Below, one piece after another: positions 32,819 to 44,004 of a stretch of 64,000 nt of DNA. Each line of letters opens with the position of its first letter. Positions within the stretch are counted from its first letter, which is position 1. The translations under genes were made by a program, and so were the position numbers. A model generated the notes under the pieces. That model ran no database searches. It was not told where the DNA came from and worked only from the letters and a program-made list of their open reading frames with translations. Source of the stretch: Rhynchopus euleeides (Eukaryota > Euglenozoa > Diplonemea > Diplonemida > Diplonemidae); NCBI GenBank assembly GCA_963210315.1, contig OY723304.1:1736001-1800000 (forward strand). Reading direction: 5' to 3'.

Positions 32819-34592
32819 CCACCAGACGGTAGTTATACCTTTCATAAACTCACGTTGTATCATGCCCCCAACCCCTTTTTTCCTTCCGGTATGCGGGATT
32901 AACACGATCCTCAGGGAACCAGCGACCCTGCCATGCATAGCTGACGGCGTAATGGCGTGCTTCTGTGCCCCCAAAGATTATACTTTGGCCATGCACTTAG
33001 TCACCATACGCCCAAAACCCCCCCCCCCCCCCCTGGACACCGTCTCCCCTGCCGCACTCCTAGACGCAATGTCCGATCCGGGAGGCATTTCATATGCTTC
33101 CCGTGGCCCGTGGAGTCGTGCTCCGATCCACACCTTTTTCTTTATTTATTCTTTTCTTTACTGCTTTCTCTCCTCCTTTTAATCATCACTTTTCTTTTTT
33201 CTTTTTCTCTAAAATCCACCCCCCTACCCCACCGCCCCTTTCATCTTTTGCCCTCTATCTGTCCCCACCCCTGACGCTGTGCATCTTGCCGATACCCACC
33301 TGATGAAAGGTACACCTCGTACCGGGCTGCCCCGGCATGTGTTCCGCGTCCTTATGGTACGGTCGTGGGTTGGCAGCCGAAACTGCTACCATAAGCAATT
33401 TTTTTTGCGCCCCCCCCCCCCCCCTGAACGTTCCTATGAACGTTCCTCTTTTAACGAACAAGCTGACATGCAAATGGAATGACTGAAGACATCACTGCGG
33501 TCACATAGGCTACATGAACCTGACTACAATGATGACACCAGTTACGCACATTTCCACAGATGAGTGCCTTGACGTTTGATCATGAGAACCAAAGAACGTT
33601 TTTGCATACCATCACAGCCTAATTGCCCACACAGTACAACAACACAACACAGGCCGGAAAAAACACTGGATTTCAGACACAACCTGCATAACGAGTGAAG
33701 GGTGATCATTCTTGTGCTCCCTTCAAATTCGATTTCACTACCCCCCCCTCACACACACAGAGGGCCAGCATTTTGTGCAAACCCCGTTTGCTTTTATCTC
33801 TGTAGCCAAATACACCACCCCCGGCACCTTCACCCCTGCCCGTTGCCCCCCACCCCTGTGCTGCCTGCTGAGCAGAGCACTAGATAGCAGATCACGATGC
33901 CTGCATAACGAGTGGAGGGGGGCGAACAAGGTGACCAACGGTACCGGTACTGGTACCGGAGTACCGGTACCCGGGGGAGAGGTGCAGGGGTAGCCCCCTG
34001 CGCCTTACTATTCAATTTCATTTTCTGATTTTCTACCCGCCCTCCCCAATTCCCCCCCCGCCCCCCCAACCACACCACCGCCCCCAGGTGCCAGGTGCCC
34101 ACACCCCACGTTGCGGGGAGTGTGGGCGGCTCATCGGGGGGAGCTCGGTGCTGCAAAGCATAAAATCAAAAATAGGGACACTTCTCTTGTTGAGGATCCC
34201 TGTTCTAAACAAGCCAGCGCAGAAAGATCGATATTTCCCCCCGGAATTGTGTGGGATTCGGCAGAAGGGTGCAGGAAATATTTGCACATCACAGGAGGAT
34301 TCTTCATATTCCTGGATTTCCCGAATTTCCTGGATTTCCCCCGGCCCCTTAGGCGATTCCAGGGCGGACAGGGCGGACATATCCGGACCGGAAATCCGGG
34401 TGTCCGGATGTCCGGGTCCAATTTTGACCCCCCCCCCCCCCCCCCCCCCCCCCCCAGGCCTCTGGCTAATTCGGGTCGAACGTTAAGTTTCTCCGTGCCG
34501 GGGGGGGGAGGGGGGGGGGGGGGGCTACCCTACCCTACCCTAGGGTTGGGGCCGCCGGGGTCCCAGATTTTTTGGTAATTTCCAGGTGTGGG
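32819..34592. other. Spacer with homopolymer tracts
   Basis: No gene is seen. It includes an 80-bp relic of the DUF4476 upstream region, a short GGTACC/ACCGGTAC-rich palindromic run at 33936-33972, a 28-C tract (34428-34455), and a nearly matching G-tract (34500-34524) about 45 bp later that could pair with it. AATTTTGACCCCCC before the C-tract resembles a right end of the TA/GGGGGGGTC element family. Confidence 0.5.
33674..33753 (+). repeat. Relic copy of the DUF4476 upstream region
   Basis: About 80 bp match the segment 230 bp upstream of every DUF4476 start (for example 40532-40611). They share CAGACACAACCTGCATAACG, GTGAAGGGTGATCATTCTTG and TTTCACTACCCCC with only a few mismatches. No DUF4476 coding sequence follows, so it is either a stranded promoter-proximal duplicate or a dispersed regulatory sequence. 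Confidence 0.75.
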
Positions 34593-34625
34593 TAGGGGGA
34601 CCTTTTCGAAATTTTTTTTTTCGAG
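34593..34625 (+). repeat. TAGGGGGACC T-tract motif, copy 1
   Basis: TAGGGGGACCTTTTCGAA is followed by a T-tract and TTCGAGG. It lies just left of the telomere-motif satellite and is repeated in the same orientation at 36919 and 37599. Confidence 0.8.
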
Positions 34626-34659
34626 GGGTGCCCATTTTGGCGATTTGGGCCCGATTTCG

Positions 34660-36915
34660 AGGGTTACGGGTGACCCTAGACCCTACCCAACCCTAGGGTT
34701 GGGGTTGGGGTTGGGGTTAACTCCAGACCCTACCCTCACCCTAGGGTTAGGGTTAACCCTATACACAACCCAACCCTAGGGTTAGGGTTAACCCTATACC
34801 CTACCCAACCCGAGGGTTAGGGTTGGGGGTTAACCCAAGACCCTGCCCGACCCTAGGGTTAGGGTTCACCCTAGACCCAACCCTACCCTAGGGTTCGGGT
34901 TTGGGTCAGGGTGAACCCTAGACCCGACCCAACCCTCGGATCAGGGTTGGGGTTAACCCTATACCCTACCCTAACCCTAGGGTTGGGTCAAGGGTTAACC
35001 CTAACCCTAGGGTTGGGTAGGGTCTAGGGTTAACCCTGACCCTAACCCTAGGGTTAGGGTAGGGTCTAGGGTCAACCCTGACCCTAACCCTAGGGTTGGG
35101 TAGGGTCCAGGGTTAACCCTAACCCTAACCCGAGGGTTGGGTAGGGTCTAGGGTTAACCCTAACCCTAACCCTAGGGTTGGGTCAAGGGTTAACCCTAAC
35201 CCTAGGGTTAGGGTAGGGTCTAGGGTTAACCCTGACCCTAACCCTAGGGTTGGGTAGGGTCCAGGGTTAACCCTAACCCTAACCCGAGGGTTGGGTAGGG
35301 TCTAGGGTCAACCCTGACCCTAACCCTAGGGTTGGGTAGGGTCCAGGGTTAACCCTAACCCTAACCCGAGGGTTGGGTAGGGTCTAGGGTTAACCCTAAC
35401 CCTAACCCTAGGGTTGGGTCAAGGGTTAACCCTAACCCTAGGGTTAGGGTAGGGTCTAGGGTTAACCCTGACCCTAACCCTAGGGTTGGGTCAAGGGTTA
35501 ACCCTAACCCTAACCCTAGGGTTGGGTAGGGTCTGGGGTCAACCCTGACCCTAACCCTAGGGTTGGGTCAAGGGTTAACCCTAACCCTAACCCTAGGGTT
35601 AGGGTAGGGTCTAGGGTTAACCCTGACCCTAACCCTAGGGTTGGGTAGGGTCTAGGGTCAACCCTGACCCTAACCCGAGGGTTGGGTAGGGTCTAGGGTT
35701 AACCCTAACCCTAACCCTAGGGTTAGGGTAGGGTCTAGGGTCAACCCTAACCCTAACCCTAGGGTTGGGTCAAGGGTTAACCCTAACCCTAGGGTTAGGG
35801 TAGGGTCTAGGGTCAACCCTGACCCTAACCCGAGGGTTGGGTAGGGTCTAGGGTTAACCCTAACCCTAGGGTTGGGTCAAGGGTTAACCCTGACCCTAAC
35901 CCTAGGGTTGGGTAGGGTCTAGGGTCAACCCTGACCCTAACCCGAGGGTTGGGTAGGGTCTAGGGTTAACCCTAACCCTAACCCTAGGGTTGGGTCAAGG
36001 GTTAACCCTGACCCTAACCCTAGGGTTAGGGTAGGGTCTAGGGTCAACCCTAACCCTAACCCTAGGGTTGGGTCAAGGGTTAACCCTAACCCTAACCCTA
36101 GGGTTGGGGTAGGGTCTAGGGTTAACCCTGACCCTAACCCTAGGGTTGGGTAGGGTCTAGGGTCAACCCTAACCCTAACCCTAGGGTTGGGTCAAGGGTT
36201 AACCCTAACCCTAACCCTAGGGTTAGGGTAGGGTCTAGGGTTAACCCTGACCCTAACCCTAGGGTTGGGTAGGGTCTAGGGTCAACCCTGACCCTAACCC
36301 GAGGGTTGGGTAGGGTCTAGGGTTAACCCTAACCCTAACCCTAGGGTTAGGGTAGGGTCTAGGGTTAACCCTGACCCTAACCCTAGGGTTGGGTCAAGGG
36401 TTTACCCTAACCCTAACCCTAGGGTTGGGTAGGGTCTGGGGTCAACCCTGACCCTAACCCTAGGGTTGGGTCAAGGGTTAACCCTAACCCTAACCCTAGG
36501 GTTAGGGTAGGGTCTAGGGTTAACCCTGACCCTAACCCTAGGGTTGGGTAGGGTCTAGGGTCAACCCTGACCCTAACCCGAGGGTTGGGTAGGGTCTAGG
36601 GTTAACCCTAACCCTAACCCTAGGGTTGGGTCAAGGGTTAACCCTGACCCTAACCCTAGGGTTAGGGTAGGGTGTAGGGTCAACCCTAACCCTAACCCTA
36701 GGGTTGGGTAGGGTCTAGGGTCAACCCTGACCCTAACCCGAGGGTTGGGTAGGGTCTAGGGTTAACCCTAACCCTAACCCTAGGGTTAGGGTAGGGTCTA
36801 GGGTCAACCCTGACCCTTACCCTAGGGTTGGGTAGGGTCTGGGGTCAACCCTGACCCTAACCCTTGGGTTGGGTTGGGTCTAGGATCAACCCTGGCCCTG
36901 ACCCCTGGGGGGTGC
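34660..36915. repeat. Palindromic telomere-motif satellite, about 2.25 kb
   Basis: The block is built almost wholly from TTAGGG variants (TTGGG, TAGGG, TCTAGGG) and their complements. Orientation flips every 15-30 bp, giving repeated CCCTAACCCTAGGGTT and GGGTTAACCC palindromes separated by GGGTAGGGTCTA or GGGTCAA linkers. A terminal telomere would run in one direction only, so this is interstitial satellite. TAA and TAG in every frame leave it without any open frame. The edges are more degenerate than the centre. Confidence 0.9.
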
Positions 36916-36918
36916 CAG

Positions 36919-36950
36919 TAGGGGGGACCTTTCGATTTTTTTTTCGAGGA
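36919..36950 (+). repeat. TAGGGGGACC T-tract motif, copy 2
   Basis: TAGGGGGGACCTTTCGATTT plus a T-tract and TTCGAGGAG, directly right of the satellite. With copy 1 it forms direct repeats around the array. Confidence 0.8.
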
Positions 36951-37086
36951 GAGGTCAATTGAACGTTTTTGGACATCTGAGGCCACTGCGACCATTCCCA
37001 GGCCTCGGAAATGAGATTTTTGGCCCTCAAATGGGGTACCAGTCCCCACGAAATTCCGAAAAAAATCATGAAAATCGAAAGGTCCC
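36924..37086. repeat. Small inverted-repeat element, about 160 bp
   Basis: It starts GGGACCTTTCGATTTT and ends with the complement AAAATCGAAAGGTCCC, with no coding capacity. It looks like a miniature element, but a target duplication is clear only on the left (TA), so the boundaries are tentative. Confidence 0.6.
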
Positions 37087-39099
37087 ACTCACCAACCAAA
37101 AATCGTCAAAAATGGACATGTCATACGCAGCAAGGGGGCAAACCACTCCCCAATGCTCAATGATTCCACGGCAAGCCAGATTTTCTGATCAATTGGTTTG
37201 TTTGAGCATGTTCCTGGCCCTTGTTTGGAAAGTAGATGACCCCTGGCTGGAGAGGACGGTTGTGCTCGACCGGACGGAGAGAGAACCTTCTCCATATCCA
37301 CCTCCACTCCACAATGCCACAAGTGGCAGGAAGGCCGGGTGTTACAGGCCTCAACCAGGGTTCCAAGGCTCTCCACTTCCTGGCTGCGTCAGGGATCACC
37401 GGGTACAGCGAGCAGGATTCCCTGCCCTGACACCCCAGCATGTACCACCGGAAGAACCCGAAACAGCAGCCGCCCCTCATGGGGGTTGCAAGAGGCACGG
37501 AAATCGTTCAAATCGGACCAAGTCCGAAAATTCGGCACTTTCTTGGGTACAAATTGCGGTCCGAAATTTTCCGATTTTTTGAAAAAAGGCTAATTCTGTA
37601 AGGGGGACCTTTTCGAATTTTTTTTTTCGGGCACTTTTTCCACAAGGAAATGTCCGCCCTGTCCGCTACTGTCCACTACCGATTTCAAGGATCCTCCACA
37701 GAGGGGTGATGTGTGTATGACAGGCTCTTTGCGCAGGTGCTGGAAGGTGGCACAGGCGACAGCTCCGGTGATTTCAGGTCTGATGTTCGCTTTGGAGAGG
37801 ATCCAGAATTGCGCAGTGTGTGTTCGCCTCCACGCAGCTTCTGTTTGTTCTGGGAGTTTGGCGTTCTTGTTGTTTCGTGACGTGTTCATTGTGGGTGGGA
37901 AAGAGTCGCTGCAAAGAGGACTCGCACTTACAACCCCCCCTTCCCTTCCCTCCTCGCCTGCTCGCCGCAACACGGTTTCGAATCGTGTGCGCCTCGGCTT
38001 GCCGTCAGGTGGGGTCGCGCGCGTCTCACGCGTGTGGGGTGCAAGGCATGCCCTTGCCACCCCAGTGCCGACTGCCCGTCTCAGGGGGGGGGGGGTTTTG
38101 AATGATCTAAACGAGTTTATTGTTTTGTCATTACCATATTCCGCATAAATCCGCCCCCCCCCCCCCTCCCCCGCTGGGCGCACCTCATGCATCGAAGGGA
38201 GAAATGAACAAAAGAGCAGCGTCCTGCAGCGGGCAGTGTTCTTCCTGCGGTGTCCCCTCCCCGCATGTGCCGAACTGTGACTGAGGTGTTCGATTTTATC
38301 AACAAGTTCTTGTCACAATCCTCTCCGTACACAATCCTCTTCTGCTACACCCAAGGTCATGCAGGCGTACGAAATACCACGAAACCTCAGACACACCCGG
38401 TGGAAGTGTGTCCAAAGCAGCTCTCTAATAGTGAGGCGATGGAGTTCCCGATGGTTCCCGACTGGAACCCCCCTCCCCCTCCCCCCCTTCTGCGTTTCTT
38501 CAAAAGCAGTGCGCCCCCCCCCCCCACACATCCGGACAAATTTTGGTCGCCAAAACATTCTTCTTCCTTTCTTCACCCTTCTTTTTTGACATTTCCCGAG
38601 TTTCTTCTTCTCGCACACAGCCCCTTCCCCTCCCTCCCCTTGCCTCTTGCCCATAAAATGAACGCCACCGCTTCTGCTGGGTGCCAGATAAATAATGGGA
38701 CAAGCGGTGGTGTGTGTGTCAGTGTGCCAGTGGTGGCGATAAACGAAATAAAATGCGATACCATTGGAGCACAACGCCTTCTGGCTACCATCATTGAATA
38801 CGCTTCTGGCGCGACATTGTGCGTGCATCACTGCCTTGGCTGTCATGTCACGTCAGGGCTGTGGCTGCCCGTCTCAACAAACGATCCGAAAGGCATGCCC
38901 CCGCTGGATGAAGAGAGCTGGCTGTGTTCGAACGCAGCCCCGACTTGTGTGCACGACTCCCTCCTGGTCTGATCATGCATATGATGACATAGCACGAGGT
39001 GCATGAGAAAGGACCCTGGCCGTCATACGTCAGGGTTGTGGTCATCGATACCGAAAACAATACGGAGAAACGCGGCGCAGTTTCTGATCCACTCCCAAT
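37087..39099. other. Non-coding spacer left of the array gap
   Basis: No supported gene. A third TAAGGGGGACCTTTTCGAA copy lies at 37599-37630. ATGTCCGCCCTGTCC at 37650-37664 is an exact inverted match to 34366-34380 on the other side of the satellite. Poly-C/G tracts occur at 38087-38096, 38152-38166 and 38515-38525. Open frames here are Pro/Ser low complexity. Confidence 0.5.
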
Positions 39100-39299
39100 N
39101 NNNNNNNNNNNNNNNNNNNNNNNNNNNNNNNNNNNNNNNNNNNNNNNNNNNNNNNNNNNNNNNNNNNNNNNNNNNNNNNNNNNNNNNNNNNNNNNNNNNN
39201 NNNNNNNNNNNNNNNNNNNNNNNNNNNNNNNNNNNNNNNNNNNNNNNNNNNNNNNNNNNNNNNNNNNNNNNNNNNNNNNNNNNNNNNNNNNNNNNNNNN
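39100..39299. other. Assembly gap (200 N)
   Basis: Exactly 200 undetermined bases. The right side opens 12 codons before the stop of a DUF4476 gene and the left side is unique sequence, so the gap hides the true left boundary and possibly more array units. Confidence 0.98.
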
Positions 39300-39335
39300 G
39301 ATGCTCAGCTGGAGCAGTACATGGGCAATCACTGA
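39300..39335 (+). CDS. DUF4476 protein, last 11 codons only (cut by gap)
   Basis: The visible residues DAQLEQYMGNH and TGA are identical to the C-terminus of the seven identical complete copies, so this gene belongs to the homogenised group, not to the diverged edge copy. Confidence 0.85.
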   Translation, partial: DAQLEQYMGNH

Positions 39336-40704
39336 GTGTGCCTCCTGGTGGCCTGCCACCCCACTGAGTAACCACTGGCGAGAGGAGCTCAGTGTGTTCC
39401 ATGCTGCAACCAGAATATTGACATGTGCCCCTATGCCCCTATGTGCCCCATGTGACTCTGTGGGGGTCTTCTCTGCGGTGCCGAAAACGGTGCGGTTTGG
39501 TGGATTTCCTCCATTTTTTTACAGGAGAAAAACGCCAGATTTTGCCGGAAATTTGGCGGTAGGGAAGACGCCTGACACCTATGTGGCGTGACGACTGAGT
39601 GTGCAACCAGACTATTCACACGTGTCTCTGTGTGTATCTTATGTGGCGTGACGAAGGCGGGTCAACAGCCCGCTCAACAACCACCTCGTGTGTGACAGTG
39701 GGTACTTGAATTGCACCAGTGGCCGTCACTTGTGCGGCAGCGCTATCCGCCGCCTCGTTGGTTATTTGTCGCGAGACAACCTCGCAAAGGAAAAACCAGG
39801 GCTGGCTTCTGTGTGCAATCCCGAACCCTTCGTGTGAATTGTGATCTCTTGTCACATCGCGAGACCCTTTCCCTGACACGACAACAGTGGTGCCCCTCTG
39901 AACCCCTTTCAGAAGAACTTCTCGAAACCAGCCTAGTCCGGGCACCATGCATCTTTCCCACTCCCACACTACTTCATCGCTTTCACTGCTCGATTTGACC
40001 ACCCCACTCCCACCAGGGGCTGTGCATGGCAGTGATTTGGGATTCCCGACCTTGTGGCATCCAGTAGCTTTCAGGCTTGAAACCGCTGCAACGTCCCCCA
40101 TCTCTCCATGTTGACACAGCCCCTGTCCATCCCTCCCGTTGATGTGAACCCAGCGTCCTGCCAAATTGGGATACCCTGGCTTGCCCTTTCGAACACAGCC
40201 CCGTCAACACACGCATGCATGGTGGAGCTCGTCACGAGCCACAACGCCTGTCGGATGTCACAGCCTGGGTGTCTCGCACCCCAAGCTGTTGGTCGTCACC
40301 ACCAGGAGGCGGAGGCCTTCGTCTCCGAAACGAAAGGAAAGGTGTGCCGCCCCCAGTGGCACACCCAACGCAGCACCCGAGTCAGACATGGCCCCACCCC
40401 ACCCCCACCACCACCACCACCACCACCCACCCCCCTCCCCGAGCCCCCCTCCCTCCGCCACGCGTGGATTTTTTCATACCGTGGAACAATCAATTCTACA
40501 TTCTACTATTTACCCCCCCCCCCCCGTCCACCAGACACAACCTGCATAACGGGTGAAGGGTGATCATTCTTGTGATCCCTTCTACTTCTATTTCACTACC
40601 CCCTCCCTCCACCACGCTACCGCATGCCGGTAGGGTGTTCGCACTTCTACCCAACATGTTTCGCGCCTCCTTTGTCCTTCGGGCAGTGTGCTGCTGCACT
40701 CACC

Positions 40705-40724
40705 CACTCCATCATCACTCACAG
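40705..40724 (+). other. Candidate splice acceptor of DUF4476 genes (first unit)
   Basis: CACTCCATCATCACTCACAG ends 36 nt before the ATG and is repeated in all eight complete units. Two further AGs (CTCAG at 40740, CTCAG at 40747) are alternatives. Use of this site would exclude the in-frame upstream ATG at 40656 from the mRNA. Confidence 0.4.
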
Positions 40725-40760
40725 CATTCAATTGTCTCAGACCTCAGACCACACCTCACA

Positions 40761-41669
40761 ATGGCAGCGTGCGGTAACGACCAGTTCCAGCTCATCGTTG
40801 ATACGATCCGCGACGGCGGGTTCCAGTCAGTGAAGGCAACGTTTGTGCAGACGGTGTGCCAGAACTTTACCTTCACAGCCAAGCAGGTGGGTGACCTACT
40901 GGCGCAGTTCGACTTCACTGACGACCGTCTGGCAGCAGTGGATCTCTTCGCCAAGTCTGTGATTGACCCGTCGAATGCTCAGGCAGCTCTGTACTCGTTT
41001 GATTCCGACGAGGCCAAGGGTGCAGCAGCGGCGAAGCTTGCATCGTTCTCGGCCACCGCAGCACGCAAGATTGCTCCGCACAAGATCGAGAATGACGGGC
41101 ACCGTGGCGGCGATGCGATGAGCCGCCTCTTCACCGCGTTTGCCTCCGCGTCGATGAGCGCTGACAAGCTGACAGTGCTGCAGCAAGAGATCCAGCAGCA
41201 CCCGAACCCGCCGTTCGACCACCGCCAGGTCAGGGCCATCCTTGAGAACTTCAGCTTCAGTGACGACCGCCTGAAGGCGCTTGGGATGCTGGTGGGGCCG
41301 CGCATGGCGTACCCGATGTCGTGCGCCCAGATCGTGGAGGTGCTGGATGCCTTCAGTATGAGCAACGACAAGCTGGAGGTGCTGCCGGCACTGAAGCCCT
41401 TCATCGACGACAAGCAGAACAAGCTGACCATCGTCGCGTCATTCACCTTCAGCGACGACAAGGCCACCGCAGAGAAGATCCTGCGCGATGTTGTGGTGAG
41501 CTTCGAGCCCCCAGCAGTGCCTCCCGCAAAGGTGCAGGAGGCACTGAAAATGGTTGGCAGGTGCCCGGAAGGGTACACCTGGCGCAAGGTCGGGGGCGGG
41601 TACCGCTGCTCCGCTGGTGGGCACTACGTGAGTGATGCTCAGCTGGAGCAGTACATGGGCAATCACTGA
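40761..41669 (+). CDS. DUF4476 repeat protein, copy 1
   Basis: The 302-residue protein has two DUF4476-type helical modules (about residues 8-100 and 120-245). Both show the signature F(D/S/T)F(T/S)DD(R/K)L..., for example QFDFTDDRLAAVDLFAK, NFSFSDDRLKALGML and SFTFSDDKATAEKIL. A short Cys-containing tail follows, CPEGYTWRKVGGGYRCSAGG, ending in YVSDAQLEQYMGNH. It has no signal peptide or membrane segment, so it is probably soluble. The family's biochemical role is not established. The start is the ATG in CACAATGGCA; an in-frame ATG at 40656 would add 35 hydrophobic/Cys-rich residues and lies before the likely splice acceptor. Multiple identical copies suggest a demand for high expression (inference). 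This unit's upstream C-tract has 13 C. Confidence 0.9.
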   Translation: MAACGNDQFQLIVDTIRDGGFQSVKATFVQTVCQNFTFTAKQVGDLLAQFDFTDDRLAAVDLFAKSVIDPSNAQAALYSFDSDEAKGAAAAKLASFSATAARKIAPHKIENDGHRGGDAMSRLFTAFASASMSADKLTVLQQEIQQHPNPPFDHRQVRAILENFSFSDDRLKALGMLVGPRMAYPMSCAQIVEVLDAFSMSNDKLEVLPALKPFIDDKQNKLTIVASFTFSDDKATAEKILRDVVVSFEPPAVPPAKVQEALKMVGRCPEGYTWRKVGGGYRCSAGGHYVSDAQLEQYMGNH

Positions 41670-43095
41670 GTGTGCCTCCTGGTGGCCTGCCACCCCACTG
41701 AGTAACCACTGGCGAGAGGAGCTCAGTGTGTTCCATGCTGCAACCAGAATATTGACATGTGCCCCTATGCCCCTATGTGCCCCATGTGACTCTGTGGGGG
41801 TCTTCTCTGCGGTGCCGAAAACGGTGCGGTTTGGTGGATTTCCTCCATTTTTTTACAGGAGAAAAACGCCAGATTTTGCCGGAAATTTGGCGGTAGGGAA
41901 GACGCCTGACACCTATGTGGCGTGACGACTGAGTGTGCAACCAGACTATTCACACGTGTCTCTGTGTGTATCTTATGTGGCGTGACGAAGGCGGGTCAAC
42001 AGCCCGCTCAACAACCACCTCGTGTGTGACAGTGGGTACTTGAATTGCACCAGTGGCCGTCACTTGTGCGGCAGCGCTATCCGCCGCCTCGTTGGTTATT
42101 TGTCGCGAGACAACCTCGCAAAGGAAAAACCAGGGCTGGCTTCTGTGTGCAATCCCGAACCCTTCGTGTGAATTGTGATCTCTTGTCACATCGCGAGACC
42201 CTTTCCCTGACACGACAACAGTGGTGCCCCTCTGAACCCCTTTCAGAAGAACTTCTCGAAACCAGCCTAGTCCGGGCACCATGCATCTTTCCCACTCCCA
42301 CACTACTTCATCGCTTTCACTGCTCGATTTGACCACCCCACTCCCACCAGGGGCTGTGCATGGCAGTGATTTGGGATTCCCGACCTTGTGGCATCCAGTA
42401 GCTTTCAGGCTTGAAACCGCTGCAACGTCCCCCATCTCTCCATGTTGACACAGCCCCTGTCCATCCCTCCCGTTGATGTGAACCCAGCGTCCTGCCAAAT
42501 TGGGATACCCTGGCTTGCCCTTTCGAACACAGCCCCGTCAACACACGCATGCATGGTGGAGCTCGTCACGAGCCACAACGCCTGTCGGATGTCACAGCCT
42601 GGGTGTCTCGCACCCCAAGCTGTTGGTCGTCACCACCAGGAGGCGGAGGCCTTCGTCTCCGAAACGAAAGGAAAGGTGTGCCGCCCCCAGTGGCACACCC
42701 AACGCAGCACCCGAGTCAGACATGGCCCCACCCCACCCCCACCACCACCACCACCACCACCCACCCCCCTCCCCGAGCCCCCCTCCCTCCGCCACGCGTG
42801 GATTTTTTCATACCGTGGAACAATCAATTCTACATTCTACTATTTACCCCCCCCCCCCCCGTCCACCAGACACAACCTGCATAACGGGTGAAGGGTGACC
42901 ATTCTTGTGATCCCTTCTACTTCTATTTCACTACCCCCTCCCTCCACCACGCTACCGCATGCCGGTAGGGTGTTCGCACTTCTACCCAACATGTTTCGCG
43001 CCTCCTTTGTCCTTCGGGCAGTGTGCTGCTGCACTCACCCACTCCATCATCACTCACAGCATTCAATTGTCTCAGACCTCAGACCACACCTCACA

Positions 43096-44004
43096 ATGGC
43101 AGCGTGCGGTAACGACCAGTTCCAGCTCATCGTTGATACGATCCGCGACGGCGGGTTCCAGTCAGTGAAGGCAACGTTTGTGCAGACGGTGTGCCAGAAC
43201 TTTACCTTCACAGCCAAGCAGGTGGGTGACCTACTGGCGCAGTTCGACTTCACTGACGACCGTCTGGCAGCAGTGGATCTCTTCGCCAAGTCTGTGATTG
43301 ACCCGTCGAATGCTCAGGCAGCTCTGTACTCGTTTGATTCCGACGAGGCCAAGGGTGCAGCAGCGGCGAAGCTTGCATCGTTCTCGGCCACCGCAGCACG
43401 CAAGATTGCTCCGCACAAGATCGAGAATGACGGGCACCGTGGCGGCGATGCGATGAGCCGCCTCTTCACCGCGTTTGCCTCCGCGTCGATGAGCGCTGAC
43501 AAGCTGACAGTGCTGCAGCAAGAGATCCAGCAGCACCCGAACCCGCCGTTCGACCACCGCCAGGTCAGGGCCATCCTTGAGAACTTCAGCTTCAGTGACG
43601 ACCGCCTGAAGGCGCTTGGGATGCTGGTGGGGCCGCGCATGGCGTACCCGATGTCGTGCGCCCAGATCGTGGAGGTGCTGGATGCCTTCAGTATGAGCAA
43701 CGACAAGCTGGAGGTGCTGCCGGCACTGAAGCCCTTCATCGACGACAAGCAGAACAAGCTGACCATCGTCGCGTCATTCACCTTCAGCGACGACAAGGCC
43801 ACCGCAGAGAAGATCCTGCGCGATGTTGTGGTGAGCTTCGAGCCCCCAGCAGTGCCTCCCGCAAAGGTGCAGGAGGCACTGAAAATGGTTGGCAGGTGCC
43901 CGGAAGGGTACACCTGGCGCAAGGTCGGGGGCGGGTACCGCTGCTCCGCTGGTGGGCACTACGTGAGTGATGCTCAGCTGGAGCAGTACATGGGCAATCA
44001 CTGA
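43096..44004 (+). CDS. DUF4476 repeat protein, copy 2
   Basis: The protein is identical to copy 1. The upstream C-tract has 14 C, and the spacer carries the C variant (GGGTGACCATTC) shared only with copy 3, so copies 2 and 3 are sister units. Confidence 0.9.
   Translation: MAACGNDQFQLIVDTIRDGGFQSVKATFVQTVCQNFTFTAKQVGDLLAQFDFTDDRLAAVDLFAKSVIDPSNAQAALYSFDSDEAKGAAAAKLASFSATAARKIAPHKIENDGHRGGDAMSRLFTAFASASMSADKLTVLQQEIQQHPNPPFDHRQVRAILENFSFSDDRLKALGMLVGPRMAYPMSCAQIVEVLDAFSMSNDKLEVLPALKPFIDDKQNKLTIVASFTFSDDKATAEKILRDVVVSFEPPAVPPAKVQEALKMVGRCPEGYTWRKVGGGYRCSAGGHYVSDAQLEQYMGNH

Noticed and set aside
34660-36915. Chromosome-end telomere
   Set aside because: Motif orientation alternates and unique sequence continues on both sides.
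39616-40164. 182-residue minus-strand frame repeated in every array spacer
   Set aside because: It is identical only because the spacers are identical; in the diverged last spacer (58016-58786) the frame is broken.
40166-40549. Pro/His-rich open frames over the (CCA)n tract in each spacer
   Set aside because: Simple-sequence translation of CCACCA in three frames, with no start context and no conservation beyond the repeat.
40560-40760. N-terminal extension of the DUF4476 genes
   Set aside because: The frame is open upstream but begins without ATG; the only upstream in-frame ATG (40656) precedes the likely splice acceptor, and the added residues are unlike the family.
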